Part shown: one piece after another, positions 16,694 to 25,387 of the stretch
How the letters are laid out: each line of letters starts with the position of its first letter
Numbering within the stretch: position 1 is the stretch's first letter
Source: Fusobacterium sp.
GTDB taxonomy: Bacteria > Fusobacteriota > Fusobacteriia > Fusobacteriales > Fusobacteriaceae
DNA length: 32,067 bases
Direction of reading: 5' to 3'
Assembly: GCA_030527385.1 (NCBI GenBank)
Contig: JAUNAY010000001.1
Location: 1 to 32,067, forward strand
Made by a program: the position numbers and the translations under genes
Notes under the pieces: generated by a model
Database searches by the model: none
What the model saw: the letters and a program-made list of their open reading frames with translations, nothing else
What the model was told of the DNA's origin: nothing

Positions 16694-17263
16694 ATGAAAA
16701 TTGGTATTTATGGGGGAAGTTTTAATCCTATACATTTTGGACATATTAAAATAGTAAATTATGTATTGGAACAATTAAATCTTGATAAAATTCTTGTTAT
16801 TCCTGTTGGAACTCCCTCTCACAGAGAAAATAATTTAGTATCTGGGGAGTTTAGACTAAAGATGTGTGAGCTTGCTTTTGAAAATTCTCAAAAAATTGAG
16901 ATCTCTGATATTGAAATAAAAAGCAATTCTATCTCTTATACGATAGATACTTTAAAAAAAATTCAAAAGCTTTATGGAGAAGAAAATGAGTTTTTTGAAA
17001 TTATAGGTGAGGATTCTGCAAACTATTTTTCTAAGTGGAAAGATTATAAAGAGATTCTTGAAAAAAGCAAAGTCGTTGTCTTAAAAAGAAAGGGATACAA
17101 TAGTTTATTAATTGATAAAAATTTAATTTATTTAGATAGTCCGCTATTTAACGTATCTTCTACTTTAATAAGAGAAAATATAATCAATAATAGAGATATA
17201 TCTAAATTTCTTCCTAAAAAAATCATTGATTTTATAAGGGAGAATAAACTTTATATCTCTTAA
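16694..17263 (+). CDS. nadD: nicotinate-nucleotide adenylyltransferase
   Basis: 189 residues, typical for NadD, which adenylates nicotinate mononucleotide to deamido-NAD+ in NAD synthesis. The N-terminal nucleotidyltransferase motif GGSFNPIHFGH (residues 7-17) and the C-terminal VSSTLIR, equivalent to the ISSTxIR signature, are present, as are the central GEDSANYFSKWKDY residues. The ATG at 16694 is only 3 bases after the EIIA stop and has no clear ribosome binding site of its own at a usual distance, so translational coupling is likely. The phosphoesterase gene follows after 13 bases. Confidence 0.95.
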   Translation: MKIGIYGGSFNPIHFGHIKIVNYVLEQLNLDKILVIPVGTPSHRENNLVSGEFRLKMCELAFENSQKIEISDIEIKSNSISYTIDTLKKIQKLYGEENEFFEIIGEDSANYFSKWKDYKEILEKSKVVVLKRKGYNSLLIDKNLIYLDSPLFNVSSTLIRENIINNRDISKFLPKKIIDFIRENKLYIS

Positions 17264-17276
17264 TTTTGGAGGAATT

Positions 17277-17819
17277 ATGAAATTTTTAGTAATTTCAGAT
17301 ATACACGGTTCTCCTGTATATTTAGAAAAAGTTTTAAATATTTTTGAAAGCAATAATTATGATAAACTTATTCTTTTAGGAGATGAACTTTATCACGGAC
17401 CTAGAAATCCTATTCCTGAAGGATATAATCCTAAAAAAGTTATTGAAATGTTAAACCAATATAAAGAAAAAATTATAGCTGTTAGAGGAAATTGTGACAG
17501 TGAAGTTGACCAAATGATGCTTAATTTTCCTATTATGAGTGATTATCATCTAATAATTTGGAATAATAAAAAAATTTTTATTACACACGGGCATATCTAT
17601 AATAAAGATAATCCACTACCTCTTGAAAAAGGAGATATTCTTCTTTATGGACATTTTCATATACCTATGATTATTGAAGAAAATAATCATTTCTTTTTAA
17701 ATCCTGGTTCTATTACTCTTCCTAAACAAAATTCTCCACACTGTTATGGTATTTTTGAAAATAATTCTATTATTATCAGAGATACCAAAAAAAATATAAT
17801 TTTAAAAAAAGATTTTTAA
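17277..17819 (+). CDS. yfcE: YfcE-type metallophosphoesterase
   Basis: 180 residues of the calcineurin-like phosphoesterase superfamily, matching YfcE in length and motif order: DIHG at about 8-11, GDELYHGPRNP at about 36, RGNCDSEVD at about 71, THGH at about 103 and GHFHIP at about 123. These are the metal ligands. The known activity is a phosphodiesterase on model substrates; the natural substrate is not defined. GGAGG precedes ATG 17277. It is the last gene of the lpxK run, with a strong terminator immediately after. Confidence 0.9.
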   Translation: MKFLVISDIHGSPVYLEKVLNIFESNNYDKLILLGDELYHGPRNPIPEGYNPKKVIEMLNQYKEKIIAVRGNCDSEVDQMMLNFPIMSDYHLIIWNNKKIFITHGHIYNKDNPLPLEKGDILLYGHFHIPMIIEENNHFFLNPGSITLPKQNSPHCYGIFENNSIIIRDTKKNIILKKDF

Positions 17820-17829
17820 TTTTAAAAGC

Positions 17830-17868
17830 TACACTTAATCTTAATAAGATTAGGTGTATTTTTTTATT
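17830..17868 (+). terminator. Rho-independent terminator of the lpxK-yfcE operon
   Basis: A 13-bp stem with one G-U pair (17830-17842 with 17846-17858, loop AAT) is followed by TTTTTTTATT. Confidence 0.88.
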
Positions 17869-17947
17869 TAACAACAAGTTAAATAAAACTTTACATAGTT
17901 TATAATTTTGTAAATACAGGTAAAATTTTAATTTTAAGTTTTTTATT

Positions 17948-18045
17948 TGTGTACACTTAAAAAATATAGTTGATTTTATCTAAAAACTGTGGTAAATATA
18001 ATATTAAGATAAACAGTGTATTTTAGTTTTATTAAAGTGCACACT
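17948..18045 (+). promoter_or_regulatory. putative operator pair and promoter upstream of the CcpN-like gene
   Basis: Two near-identical 10-mers flank the likely promoter: AAGTGTACAC (minus strand, 17949-17958) and AAGTGCACAC (plus strand, 18035-18044). A weaker AGTGTATTTT lies at 18015-18024. GTGTACAC and GTGCAC are palindromic cores. Between them are TTGATT (17970-17975) with TAAATA 17 bases on, and TATAAT (17997-18002). The inverted arrangement around the promoter fits autoregulation by the HTH protein encoded just downstream. The exact promoter is unresolved. The rest of the gap 17869-18066 is plain AT-rich sequence. Confidence 0.45.
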
Positions 18046-18066
18046 ATACTTGGAGGATGATTTACT

Positions 18067-18669
18067 TTGACACTAACAGATAGACAAAAAGAGATTATTG
18101 ACATTGTTAAAAAATACCAGCCAATAACAGGGCAAGAGATAGGAGAACGACTATTCCTAACTAGATCAGCTCTTAGAACAGATTTTTCTATTTTAACAAA
18201 AATGGGAATTTTAGAATCCAGACCCAAAGTAGGGTACACTTATATAGAAAAAAATGAGAGCGAAAAAGTAAAGGATATTATGGGACCTCCAATAACAGTG
18301 GATAGTAACCTTTCTGTTTATGAAACTATCATCAATATATTTACAAAAGATGTAGGTACTATATTTGTTACTGAAAATGATTTATTAGTAGGAGTTGTTT
18401 CAAGAAAAGACCTATTAAAAATAGCTATTGGAAAATCAGATATAGACAAAATTCCAATCAATGTAATTATGACTAGAATGCCTAATATCATCTATGTTGA
18501 AGAAAATGACAGTGTTTTAGCTAGTGTTAAAAAGCTGATTGCACATCAGATTGATTCTTTACCTGTTGTTAGAGTTGAGATTGAAAATGGAATCAAACTA
18601 TTTAAAATTGTAGGACGTTTAACAAAAACAAATATTACAAAATTGTTTATGGAATTTTTATCGAAATAA
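18067..18669 (+). CDS. ccpN: CcpN-like transcriptional regulator: HTH plus two CBS domains
   Basis: 200 residues with the layout of Bacillus CcpN (YqzB): an N-terminal winged HTH (about 3-55, TDRQKEIIDIVKKYQPITG, then SALRTDFSILTKMGILESR) and two CBS motifs (about 68-125 and 130-190; VKDIMGPPITVDSNLSVYET, INVIMTRMPNIIYVEEND). CBS pairs bind adenine nucleotides. CcpN in B. subtilis represses gluconeogenic genes during growth on glucose. The start is TTG at 18067, 10 bases after GGAGG at 18052-18056; the ATG at 18057 runs into a stop in its own frame. It lies 15 bases before ppdK, so it probably regulates its own operon. Orthology to CcpN is inferred from architecture and neighbours. Confidence 0.82.
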   Translation: MTLTDRQKEIIDIVKKYQPITGQEIGERLFLTRSALRTDFSILTKMGILESRPKVGYTYIEKNESEKVKDIMGPPITVDSNLSVYETIINIFTKDVGTIFVTENDLLVGVVSRKDLLKIAIGKSDIDKIPINVIMTRMPNIIYVEENDSVLASVKKLIAHQIDSLPVVRVEIENGIKLFKIVGRLTKTNITKLFMEFLSK

Positions 18670-18684
18670 ACCAAGGAGGCTATT

Positions 18685-21273
18685 ATGAAAAGAGTTTATG
18701 GTTTTAATGAAGGTGGAAAGGAATTAATAGACATATTAGGTGGTAAAGGTGGAAACTTAGCTGAGATGAAAAGAATAGGTTTACCTATACCTGAGGGAAT
18801 AATTGTTTCAACTACTGCTTGTAAAGAGTTTTTTAGAGATGGTAAAAAGATAACTCCTGAACTTGAAAAAGAGATTCTTGAAAAACTTGAATATTTACAA
18901 GATGTTACAGGTAAAAAATTTGAAGGAGATAATCCACTTCTTGTTTCTGTAAGATCTGGAGCTCCTATATCTATGCCCGGTATGATGGACACTATATTAA
19001 ATCTTGGACTTAATGACATAACAGCTAAAAAATTATCAAAAATATTTAATGATGAAATTTTTGTATATGAGCTTTATACTAGATTTATTCAAATGTTTTC
19101 TGAAATTGTTATGGGTATTGAAAAAGAGTTATTCTTCTCTTTAAAAGAAAATTTGCTCAACGAAAGAAAAGATGAAAATAAAATCGATACTTATAAATTG
19201 ATTATAAAAAAATCTAAAGAGCTATACAAAGAAAAAACTGGATTAGATTTTCCAGAATCTGCTAAAGAACAGTTGTTTATGGCAGTTAATGCTATTTTTA
19301 ACTCTTGGGATAATGATAGAGCTATTCTTTATAGAAAAATAAATAATATTGATGATTCTATGGGTACTGCTGTTGTTATTCAAGAGATGGTATTTGGTAA
19401 CCGTAATGATATTTCTGGTACTGGTGTTGCTTTTTCACGTAATCCATCTAGTGGAGAAAATGAGCTATTTGGTGAGTATCTTTTAAAAGCACAAGGAGAG
19501 GATATTGTTGCTGGTATTAGAACTCCTGAACCTATTGCTAAATTAAAAGATCAACTTCCAGAAATATATGATGAATTTGCTAAGCTTGCAAAAGTGCTTG
19601 AAAATCACAATAAAGATATGCAAGATATTGAGTTTACAATCGAAAATGGAAAATTATATCTTCTTCAAACAAGAAATGGTAAAAGAAGTCCTTATGCAGC
19701 TGTAAAAATTGCTGTGGATATGGTTCACGAGGGAATTTTAACTAAAGAAGAAGCTATTATGAAAGTTGATCCTAATGTTCTTCCTCAACTTCTTCACGGA
19801 AACTTTGATCCTGAAGCTGTTAAATCTGCAACTTTACTTGGTAAAGGACTTCCAGGATCTGCTGGAGTTGCCATAGGTAGAGTTATGTTTGCTTCAGAAA
19901 GAGTTGAAACTAGAGCTCTTGCTATTCTTGTAAGAGAGGAAACTTCTCCAGAAGATCTTAAGGGAATTAGTCAAGCTCAAGGTATTGTCACTGTAAAAGG
20001 TGGAGCTACATCACACGGAGCCGTAGTTGCAAGAGGAATGGGAAAATGTTGTGTCACTGGTTGTGGAGATATACAAATCAACGACATTAAAAGAGAGATG
20101 TATATCAATGGACATACTGTAAAAGAGGGAGATTTTATCTCTATTAGTGGATATACTGGTGAAATTTTCTTAGGTAAAGTAAAACTTACTGAACCTAAAT
20201 TTGATGAAAATTTAAAAGAGTTTGTATCTTGGTGTAAAGATATAAAAAGACTTGGTGTTAGAATGAATGCTGATACTCCTGCCGATGCTTTCTTAGGTAA
20301 AGGATTTGGAGCTGAAGGTATTGGACTTTGTAGAACTGAACATATGTTCTTCCAAAAAGATAAAATTTGGACTATTAGAAGTATGATTATGAGTACTAAT
20401 CCTATTGAAAGAGAAGAAGCTCTTAAAAAGATGTTAGCACTACAAAGAGAAGATTTCTATAATATATTTAAAGTTGTAGATGGACAAGTTGTAATAATTA
20501 GATTACTTGACCCACCTCTACACGAATTTTTACCAAAAGAGGAAAAAGAGAAAGAAAAAATGGCTGAAATATTAAATCTGCCATTAATTGAAATTGAAAG
20601 AAGAATTAGAAACTTAAAAGATGCAAACCCTATGCTTGGACACAGAGGTTGTAGACTTGCTATAACTTATCCTGAAATTTATAACACTCAAGCAAGAGGA
20701 GTTATTGAAGCAGCATTACAATGTAAAAAAGAGGGAATAAATGTTAAACCTGAAATTATGATACCTCTTATTATAGGTGTAGGAGAGCTTAAATTCATAA
20801 AACAAAATATTACTACTGAAATTAACAAAGTTTTTGAAGAACAAGGAATGAAAATTGAATATAAAATCGGTACTATGATGGAAACTCCAAGAGCTTGTCT
20901 ACTTGCTGATGATATAGCAAAAGAAGCAGAGTTTTTCTCTTTTGGTACTAATGACCTAACTCAAACTACTATGGGACTTTCAAGAGATGACTCAGTTAAA
21001 TTTATAGATGACTACCATACTCACGGAATCTTTAAACTTGAACCTTTTGCTTCTATTGATGTAAGAGGTGTAGGAAAACTTGTTAAGTTGGGAGTTACTT
21101 TAGGAAGAGAGTCTAATCCTAAACTTGAAATAGGTATTTGTGGTGAACACGGTGGAGATCCAAAGAGTATTGATTTCTTTGAAAAAACTGGACTTGACTA
21201 TGTAAGCTGTTCACCATTTAGAGTGCTTGTTGCGATTGTTGCAGCTGCACAAAGTCGTATAAGAAATAAATAA
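18685..21273 (+). CDS. ppdK: pyruvate, phosphate dikinase
   Basis: 862 residues, near the usual 870-880. PPDK interconverts pyruvate, ATP and phosphate with PEP, AMP and PPi in the cytoplasm. Order: ATP-grasp nucleotide-binding domain (GGKGGNLAEM at about 19-28; SVRSGAPISMPGMMDTILN), the swivelling phosphohistidine domain with catalytic His about 444 in GGATSHGAVVARG, and the C-terminal PEP/pyruvate TIM barrel with the catalytic Cys about 819 in GICGEHGGDP. The threonine beside the histidine (TSH) is the usual site of regulatory phosphorylation. AGGAGG precedes ATG 18685. The flanking CcpN-like and fbp genes suggest work in the gluconeogenic direction, though PPDK can also serve PPi-linked glycolysis. 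Confidence 0.97.
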   Translation: MKRVYGFNEGGKELIDILGGKGGNLAEMKRIGLPIPEGIIVSTTACKEFFRDGKKITPELEKEILEKLEYLQDVTGKKFEGDNPLLVSVRSGAPISMPGMMDTILNLGLNDITAKKLSKIFNDEIFVYELYTRFIQMFSEIVMGIEKELFFSLKENLLNERKDENKIDTYKLIIKKSKELYKEKTGLDFPESAKEQLFMAVNAIFNSWDNDRAILYRKINNIDDSMGTAVVIQEMVFGNRNDISGTGVAFSRNPSSGENELFGEYLLKAQGEDIVAGIRTPEPIAKLKDQLPEIYDEFAKLAKVLENHNKDMQDIEFTIENGKLYLLQTRNGKRSPYAAVKIAVDMVHEGILTKEEAIMKVDPNVLPQLLHGNFDPEAVKSATLLGKGLPGSAGVAIGRVMFASERVETRALAILVREETSPEDLKGISQAQGIVTVKGGATSHGAVVARGMGKCCVTGCGDIQINDIKREMYINGHTVKEGDFISISGYTGEIFLGKVKLTEPKFDENLKEFVSWCKDIKRLGVRMNADTPADAFLGKGFGAEGIGLCRTEHMFFQKDKIWTIRSMIMSTNPIEREEALKKMLALQREDFYNIFKVVDGQVVIIRLLDPPLHEFLPKEEKEKEKMAEILNLPLIEIERRIRNLKDANPMLGHRGCRLAITYPEIYNTQARGVIEAALQCKKEGINVKPEIMIPLIIGVGELKFIKQNITTEINKVFEEQGMKIEYKIGTMMETPRACLLADDIAKEAEFFSFGTNDLTQTTMGLSRDDSVKFIDDYHTHGIFKLEPFASIDVRGVGKLVKLGVTLGRESNPKLEIGICGEHGGDPKSIDFFEKTGLDYVSCSPFRVLVAIVAAAQSRIRNK

Positions 21274-21297
21274 ATAATTTATCACGGGGAGATTTGA

Positions 21298-23271
21298 ATG
21301 AACGAATTAGAAAAAATTATCGCAGAGCAGGAACTTAAATATCTTACTTTACTTTCTGGAAAATTTAAAAATATTGGAGAAACTGCTACTGAAATTATTA
21401 ACTTACAAGCAATATTAAACTTGCCAAAAGGTACTGAACACTTTCTTAGTGATATTCACGGAGAGTATGAAGCATTTAATCACGTTTTAAAAAATGGCTC
21501 GGGTGCTGTTCGTCAAAAAATAGACGAAATATTTGGAGATGAACTTAATATTTTTGAAAAAAAAGAGTTAGCTACTGTTATCTATTATCCAAAAGAAAAA
21601 ATAGAATGGTTGGCAAAAGATTTTAAAAAGATGGATAAATGGTACAAAACTATTATCTATCGTTTAATTGAAATTTGTAGCGTAGTTTCTTCAAAGTACA
21701 CTAGTTCTAAAGTAAGAAAGGCTATGCCAAAAGATTTCTCATATATCATTCAAGAGATAATATATGAAAGAAAAGAGTTGTTAAATAAAAAAGAATATAT
21801 AGCAAATATTATTGATACGATTATATCTATTGGTAGAGCAAAAGAGTTTGTGATAGCAATTTCTAATTTAATTCAAAGATTAATCATTGATAGATTACAC
21901 ATAGTGGGGGATATTTATGATAGGGGACCTAGTCCCCACCTCATTATGGATACTCTTATTAATTATCACAATGTTGATATTCAATGGGGAAACCACGATA
22001 TTTTATGGATGGGAGCAGGACTTGGAAGTAAAGGGTGTATTGCTAATGTTATTAGAATTTGCTCAAGATATGGCAATAATGATATATTAGAAGATGCTTA
22101 TGGAATAAATCTTCTTCCTCTTGCTACTTTTGCTATGGAAAAATATGGAAATGATCCTTGTGAACAGTTTCAAACTAGAGGTGGTAAAAAAAGTCAGTTA
22201 ATTGCCCAAATTCATAAAGCTATCACTGTTATTCAAATGAAAATTGAGGGGAATATTATTGAAAGAAACCCAGATTTTAATATGGAACATAGAAATATGT
22301 TTAGAAAAATTGATTTTAAAAGAGGGGTTATTACATTAAATGGTATTGAGTATGAATTAATAGATAAAAATTTTCCAACTGTTGATATAGATAATCCTTT
22401 AAAATTAACTCGTGAAGAGAGCGAAATAATGGAAAATTTAAGACTTTCATTTTTAAGAAGTGAAAAATTACAAAAGCATATTAGATTTTTATTCGCTAAG
22501 GGAAGTTTATATTTAAAATGTAACTCTAATCTTTTATATCACGGTTGTATTCCTCTTACTGCTGATGGAAAATTAAAAGATATCTATATAAGAGGAGAAT
22601 ATTTAAAAGGTAAAGCTGCTCTTGATAGAGCTGAAAAATTATGTAGAGAAGCTTATTTTAATAGAGTTAATAGTGCTGATAGTCCAGAAGATAAAATCAA
22701 AGCTGATTTTGTTTGGTATATGTGGTGTGGTAAAGATTCTCCACTTTTTGGTAAAGATGATATGAAAACTTTTGAGCGTTATTTTATTGAAAATAAAGAA
22801 ACTCATATCGAAAATAAAAATCCATATTATAAATTTTGTGATCAAGAAGAAACTTGTAATATGATTTTAAAAGAGTTTAAATTAAATCCAAATATTTCTC
22901 ATATTGTCAATGGACACGTTCCAGTAAAGGAGAAAAAAGGTGAATCTCCTATAAAAGCTAATGGTAAACTTTATATTATAGATGGTGGTTTTTCTAAAGC
23001 TTATCAACCTCAGACAGGGCTGGCTGGGTACACTCTTATTTTTAACTCATATGGTTTAAAACTAGTTTCTCACGCTCCTTTTGAATCTGCTGAAAAATCT
23101 ATAAAAGAGGGAAAAGACATCATTTCATCAAGTCGTATAGTTGATGTTAGCAAAAATAGAATAAGAGTTAAAGATACTGATATAGGAAAAGAGATTCAAA
23201 ATCAAGTTAATGATTTAAAAAAACTATTAAATGCTTATAGAAAAGGTTTAATAAAAAATAGCGATAGCTAA
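21298..23271 (+). CDS. fbp: fructose-1,6-bisphosphatase, class III
   Basis: 657 residues, the usual size of the large class III FBPase known from Firmicutes. It removes the 1-phosphate from fructose 1,6-bisphosphate, the key irreversible gluconeogenic step. Metallophosphoesterase motifs are in order: SDIHGEYEAF (D52, H54), GDIYDRGPSPH, WGNHDILWMG, and NGHVPVKEKKGESP near the C-terminus. GGGGAG precedes ATG 21298. It is 24 bases after ppdK and on the same transcript. No hairpin with a T-run is clear after the stop, only an AT-rich inverted repeat at 23292-23314. Confidence 0.95.
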   Translation: MNELEKIIAEQELKYLTLLSGKFKNIGETATEIINLQAILNLPKGTEHFLSDIHGEYEAFNHVLKNGSGAVRQKIDEIFGDELNIFEKKELATVIYYPKEKIEWLAKDFKKMDKWYKTIIYRLIEICSVVSSKYTSSKVRKAMPKDFSYIIQEIIYERKELLNKKEYIANIIDTIISIGRAKEFVIAISNLIQRLIIDRLHIVGDIYDRGPSPHLIMDTLINYHNVDIQWGNHDILWMGAGLGSKGCIANVIRICSRYGNNDILEDAYGINLLPLATFAMEKYGNDPCEQFQTRGGKKSQLIAQIHKAITVIQMKIEGNIIERNPDFNMEHRNMFRKIDFKRGVITLNGIEYELIDKNFPTVDIDNPLKLTREESEIMENLRLSFLRSEKLQKHIRFLFAKGSLYLKCNSNLLYHGCIPLTADGKLKDIYIRGEYLKGKAALDRAEKLCREAYFNRVNSADSPEDKIKADFVWYMWCGKDSPLFGKDDMKTFERYFIENKETHIENKNPYYKFCDQEETCNMILKEFKLNPNISHIVNGHVPVKEKKGESPIKANGKLYIIDGGFSKAYQPQTGLAGYTLIFNSYGLKLVSHAPFESAEKSIKEGKDIISSSRIVDVSKNRIRVKDTDIGKEIQNQVNDLKKLLNAYRKGLIKNSDS

Positions 23272-23291
23272 TTATTAAAAAAAATTAATTA

Positions 23292-23314
23292 TATTTTAAT
23301 CCTAAATTAAAATA
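23292..23314. repeat. AT-only inverted repeat between fbp and the FadL-like gene
   Basis: TATTTTAAT and its perfect complement (9 bp each) are separated by CCTAA. It has no T-tail and no G-C in the stem, so it is a poor terminator. Its role is unknown. Confidence 0.4.
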
Positions 23315-23321
23315 CTAGTGT

Positions 23322-23341
23322 TATATTACATATGTTATATA
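23322..23341. promoter_or_regulatory. candidate operator (TetR-type palindrome)
   Basis: A 20-base palindrome with a single mismatched pair: half-sites TATAT and ATATA around the core ACATATGT. It lies 18 bases before ATG 23360 and just ahead of the ribosome binding site, where a repressor would block transcription. The TetR-family gene two genes on is the obvious candidate to bind it. AT-richness makes chance palindromes more likely, so confidence is moderate. Confidence 0.42.
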
Positions 23342-23359
23342 TAAAATTTAGGAGGAAAT

Positions 23360-24739
23360 ATGAAGAAAAAACTTGGAATTTTAGCAATTGCTACTATATT
23401 AAACAGTGCAGCTTACTCTGCATCTATTGATCATATTCAAACATACTCACCTGAGTATTTAGGAAACCAAGCACAAAACGGTATGATTAATAAATCATCT
23501 GTTTACTATAACCCTGCTGGACTTATGCACCTAGAAAACGGAACTTATGTTCAAGTAGGAGCTCAACTTGCTGTTGGACACGAAAAAATGGATTATAATG
23601 GAAAAGAATATAAAGCAGATCTTCTACAACCAATTCCTAACTTTGCACTATATAGTGTAAGAGAAGATAGAGCTATCTTCTGGACAATAGGAGGACTTGG
23701 TGGAGGTGGAGACCTTGAATATAAAGATGGTGTTGCTGGTACAGCTGTAGTACCTGATATATTAAATGGTATCGTAGGTAAAATTAAACCTGGATTAGCT
23801 AATTTTGTTGATAAAGGTTCATCTGCTGAAGGAAAAAGTCTTTATGCTCAAACCACTTTAGGAAGAGCTTGGATGATTAATGATAAGCTTTCTGTTTCTG
23901 TTGCTGGTAGAGCTGTACTTGGAATGAAAAAATTAAAAGGAAATATTGATATTGAATCTAACTCTCCAATAGTTAAGGATCTTCACGCTGATATAGATTC
24001 AGATAGAACTGCTTGGGGACTTGGAGCTCAAATTGGACTTAACTATAAAGCAAATGATAGATTAAATCTTGCTATGAGATATGATAGTAGAGTTAAACTT
24101 GATTTTAAAGCTAGTGGACACGAAACAAAAGCTACTTTACAAACAAATCCAATCCCTGGATTACTTCCAGGATTAAATTTAGGAAATGTTGGATTTAGTG
24201 ATTTCTATCCAGAGTATGCTGACGGCAATAAAACTAGAAGAGATCTTCCTGCTGTATTAGCTCTTGGAGCATCATATAAAGTTACTGACAAGTGGTCAAC
24301 TGCTATTGCTGGAAACTACTATTTTAATAAAGATGCTAAAATGGACAGAATTGCTGGAAATGCTGTTCTTGCTGGTGGAAAAATTAATTTAAAAGGGCTA
24401 GAAGCTGAATATGATAACGGTTGGGAAATAGCTCTTGGAAATGAATATAAATTAAATGAAAAATGGACTCTACTTGGAAGTGTAAACTACGCTCATACTG
24501 GAGCTAAAGTAAGTTCGTATGATGATATAGAGTTTGCTTTAAATTCTATTACAGTAGGAACAGGAGTTAAATACAATCCTACTGATTGTGATGAATGGGT
24601 ATTTACTGTATGCCATTTCTTCTATGATGAAGAAAGTGGACATTACAATACAAAATATGCAAAATATCCTACTGTTAAAAATCCTACATATGACAAAAGC
24701 ATCACTGCGTTTGGTTTAGCATATACAAAAAAATTCTAA
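23360..24739 (+). CDS. FadL/OMPP1-type outer-membrane transport protein
   Basis: 459 residues. A signal peptide (MKKKLGILAIATILNSAAYS, cut before ASID) leads a mature protein whose N-terminus has the FadL family KSSVYYNPAGL motif, near residues 45-55. About 14 alternating amphipathic strands follow, ending in AFGLAYTKKF with the C-terminal Phe used by outer-membrane assembly. FadL-type barrels import hydrophobic compounds such as long-chain fatty acids. Near the C-terminus two cysteines eight residues apart (about C410 and C418) are unusual for a barrel. GGAGG precedes ATG 23360. A TetR gene follows after 25 bases. The substrate is unknown. Confidence 0.87.
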   Translation: MKKKLGILAIATILNSAAYSASIDHIQTYSPEYLGNQAQNGMINKSSVYYNPAGLMHLENGTYVQVGAQLAVGHEKMDYNGKEYKADLLQPIPNFALYSVREDRAIFWTIGGLGGGGDLEYKDGVAGTAVVPDILNGIVGKIKPGLANFVDKGSSAEGKSLYAQTTLGRAWMINDKLSVSVAGRAVLGMKKLKGNIDIESNSPIVKDLHADIDSDRTAWGLGAQIGLNYKANDRLNLAMRYDSRVKLDFKASGHETKATLQTNPIPGLLPGLNLGNVGFSDFYPEYADGNKTRRDLPAVLALGASYKVTDKWSTAIAGNYYFNKDAKMDRIAGNAVLAGGKINLKGLEAEYDNGWEIALGNEYKLNEKWTLLGSVNYAHTGAKVSSYDDIEFALNSITVGTGVKYNPTDCDEWVFTVCHFFYDEESGHYNTKYAKYPTVKNPTYDKSITAFGLAYTKKF

Positions 24740-24764
24740 TTTAGCTATATAGAGGAGGAGTTCA

Positions 24765-25334
24765 ATGCCCAAAAAAGCTATTTTTACTAAAGAACAAATT
24801 TTCAAAAAAGCCTTTGAGGTTTTCAAACAGAACGGATTAGAAGCTATAACTGCTAGAAATTTAGCAAAATCACTAAATTGTTCTCCAGCTCCAATATATA
24901 GTTTCTACACATCATTAGAAATTTTAAAAAAAGATTTAATAAATAAAGCTAAAGCTATTTTTATGGAATATGTTAAAGAGGATAGCACTGAATATATTTT
25001 TCTTAATATAGGAATAGGAATATGTAAATTTGCCAGAGAAGAAAAACAACTTTTTCATACTATATTTTTAAAAGATAGCTCATACAGTAGCCTTGTAAGA
25101 GAGTTTAGAGATTTAATAAAGATTGAAATGTCAAAAGATAAGAGATTTGACAAACTTGATGAAGAGTTTAAAACTGAACTTTTTCTAGATTGTTGGATCT
25201 ATGCACACGGATTTTCAACTTTAATAGCTACAAACTATTTTAAAGATGTTTCAGATAAATTTATTCAAGAAAGACTTGTTTCTGGAGCAGCTACAATGAT
25301 GTATAAAAGGCTTGAAGATTATAATAACAAGTAA
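24765..25334 (+). CDS. TetR/AcrR-family transcriptional regulator
   Basis: 189 residues. The N-terminal HTH (about 6-50) shows the TetR pattern: TKEQIFKKAFEVFKQNGLEA, then ITARNLAKSLNCSPAPIYSFY. The C-terminal ligand-binding domain is helical (DKRFDKLDEEFKTELFLDCWIYAHG) and not assignable to a known ligand. GAGGAGGAG precedes ATG 24765. It is 25 bases after the FadL-like gene and shares its transcript, ending in a strong terminator. It probably controls that operon, with the ligand likely a compound moved by the porin (inference). Confidence 0.88.
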   Translation: MPKKAIFTKEQIFKKAFEVFKQNGLEAITARNLAKSLNCSPAPIYSFYTSLEILKKDLINKAKAIFMEYVKEDSTEYIFLNIGIGICKFAREEKQLFHTIFLKDSSYSSLVREFRDLIKIEMSKDKRFDKLDEEFKTELFLDCWIYAHGFSTLIATNYFKDVSDKFIQERLVSGAATMMYKRLEDYNNK

Positions 25335-25338
25335 AAAT

Positions 25339-25384
25339 AAAAGGATTAATTTCTACTTTTAGTAGTTATTAATCCTTTTTTATT
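25339..25384 (+). terminator. Terminator between tetR and brnQ, probably bidirectional
   Basis: 12-bp outer arms (AAAAGGATTAAT at 25339-25350 and its complement 25368-25379), with a further inner CTAC/GTAG pair, are followed by TTTTTTATTG on the plus strand. On the minus strand the tail is also T-rich. It sits between convergent genes with stops at 25334 and 25388. Confidence 0.85.
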
Positions 25385-25387
25385 GTT

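Noticed and set aside
23292..23314. AT-only hairpin after fbp as a terminator
   Set aside because: The stem has no G-C pair and is not followed by a T-run.
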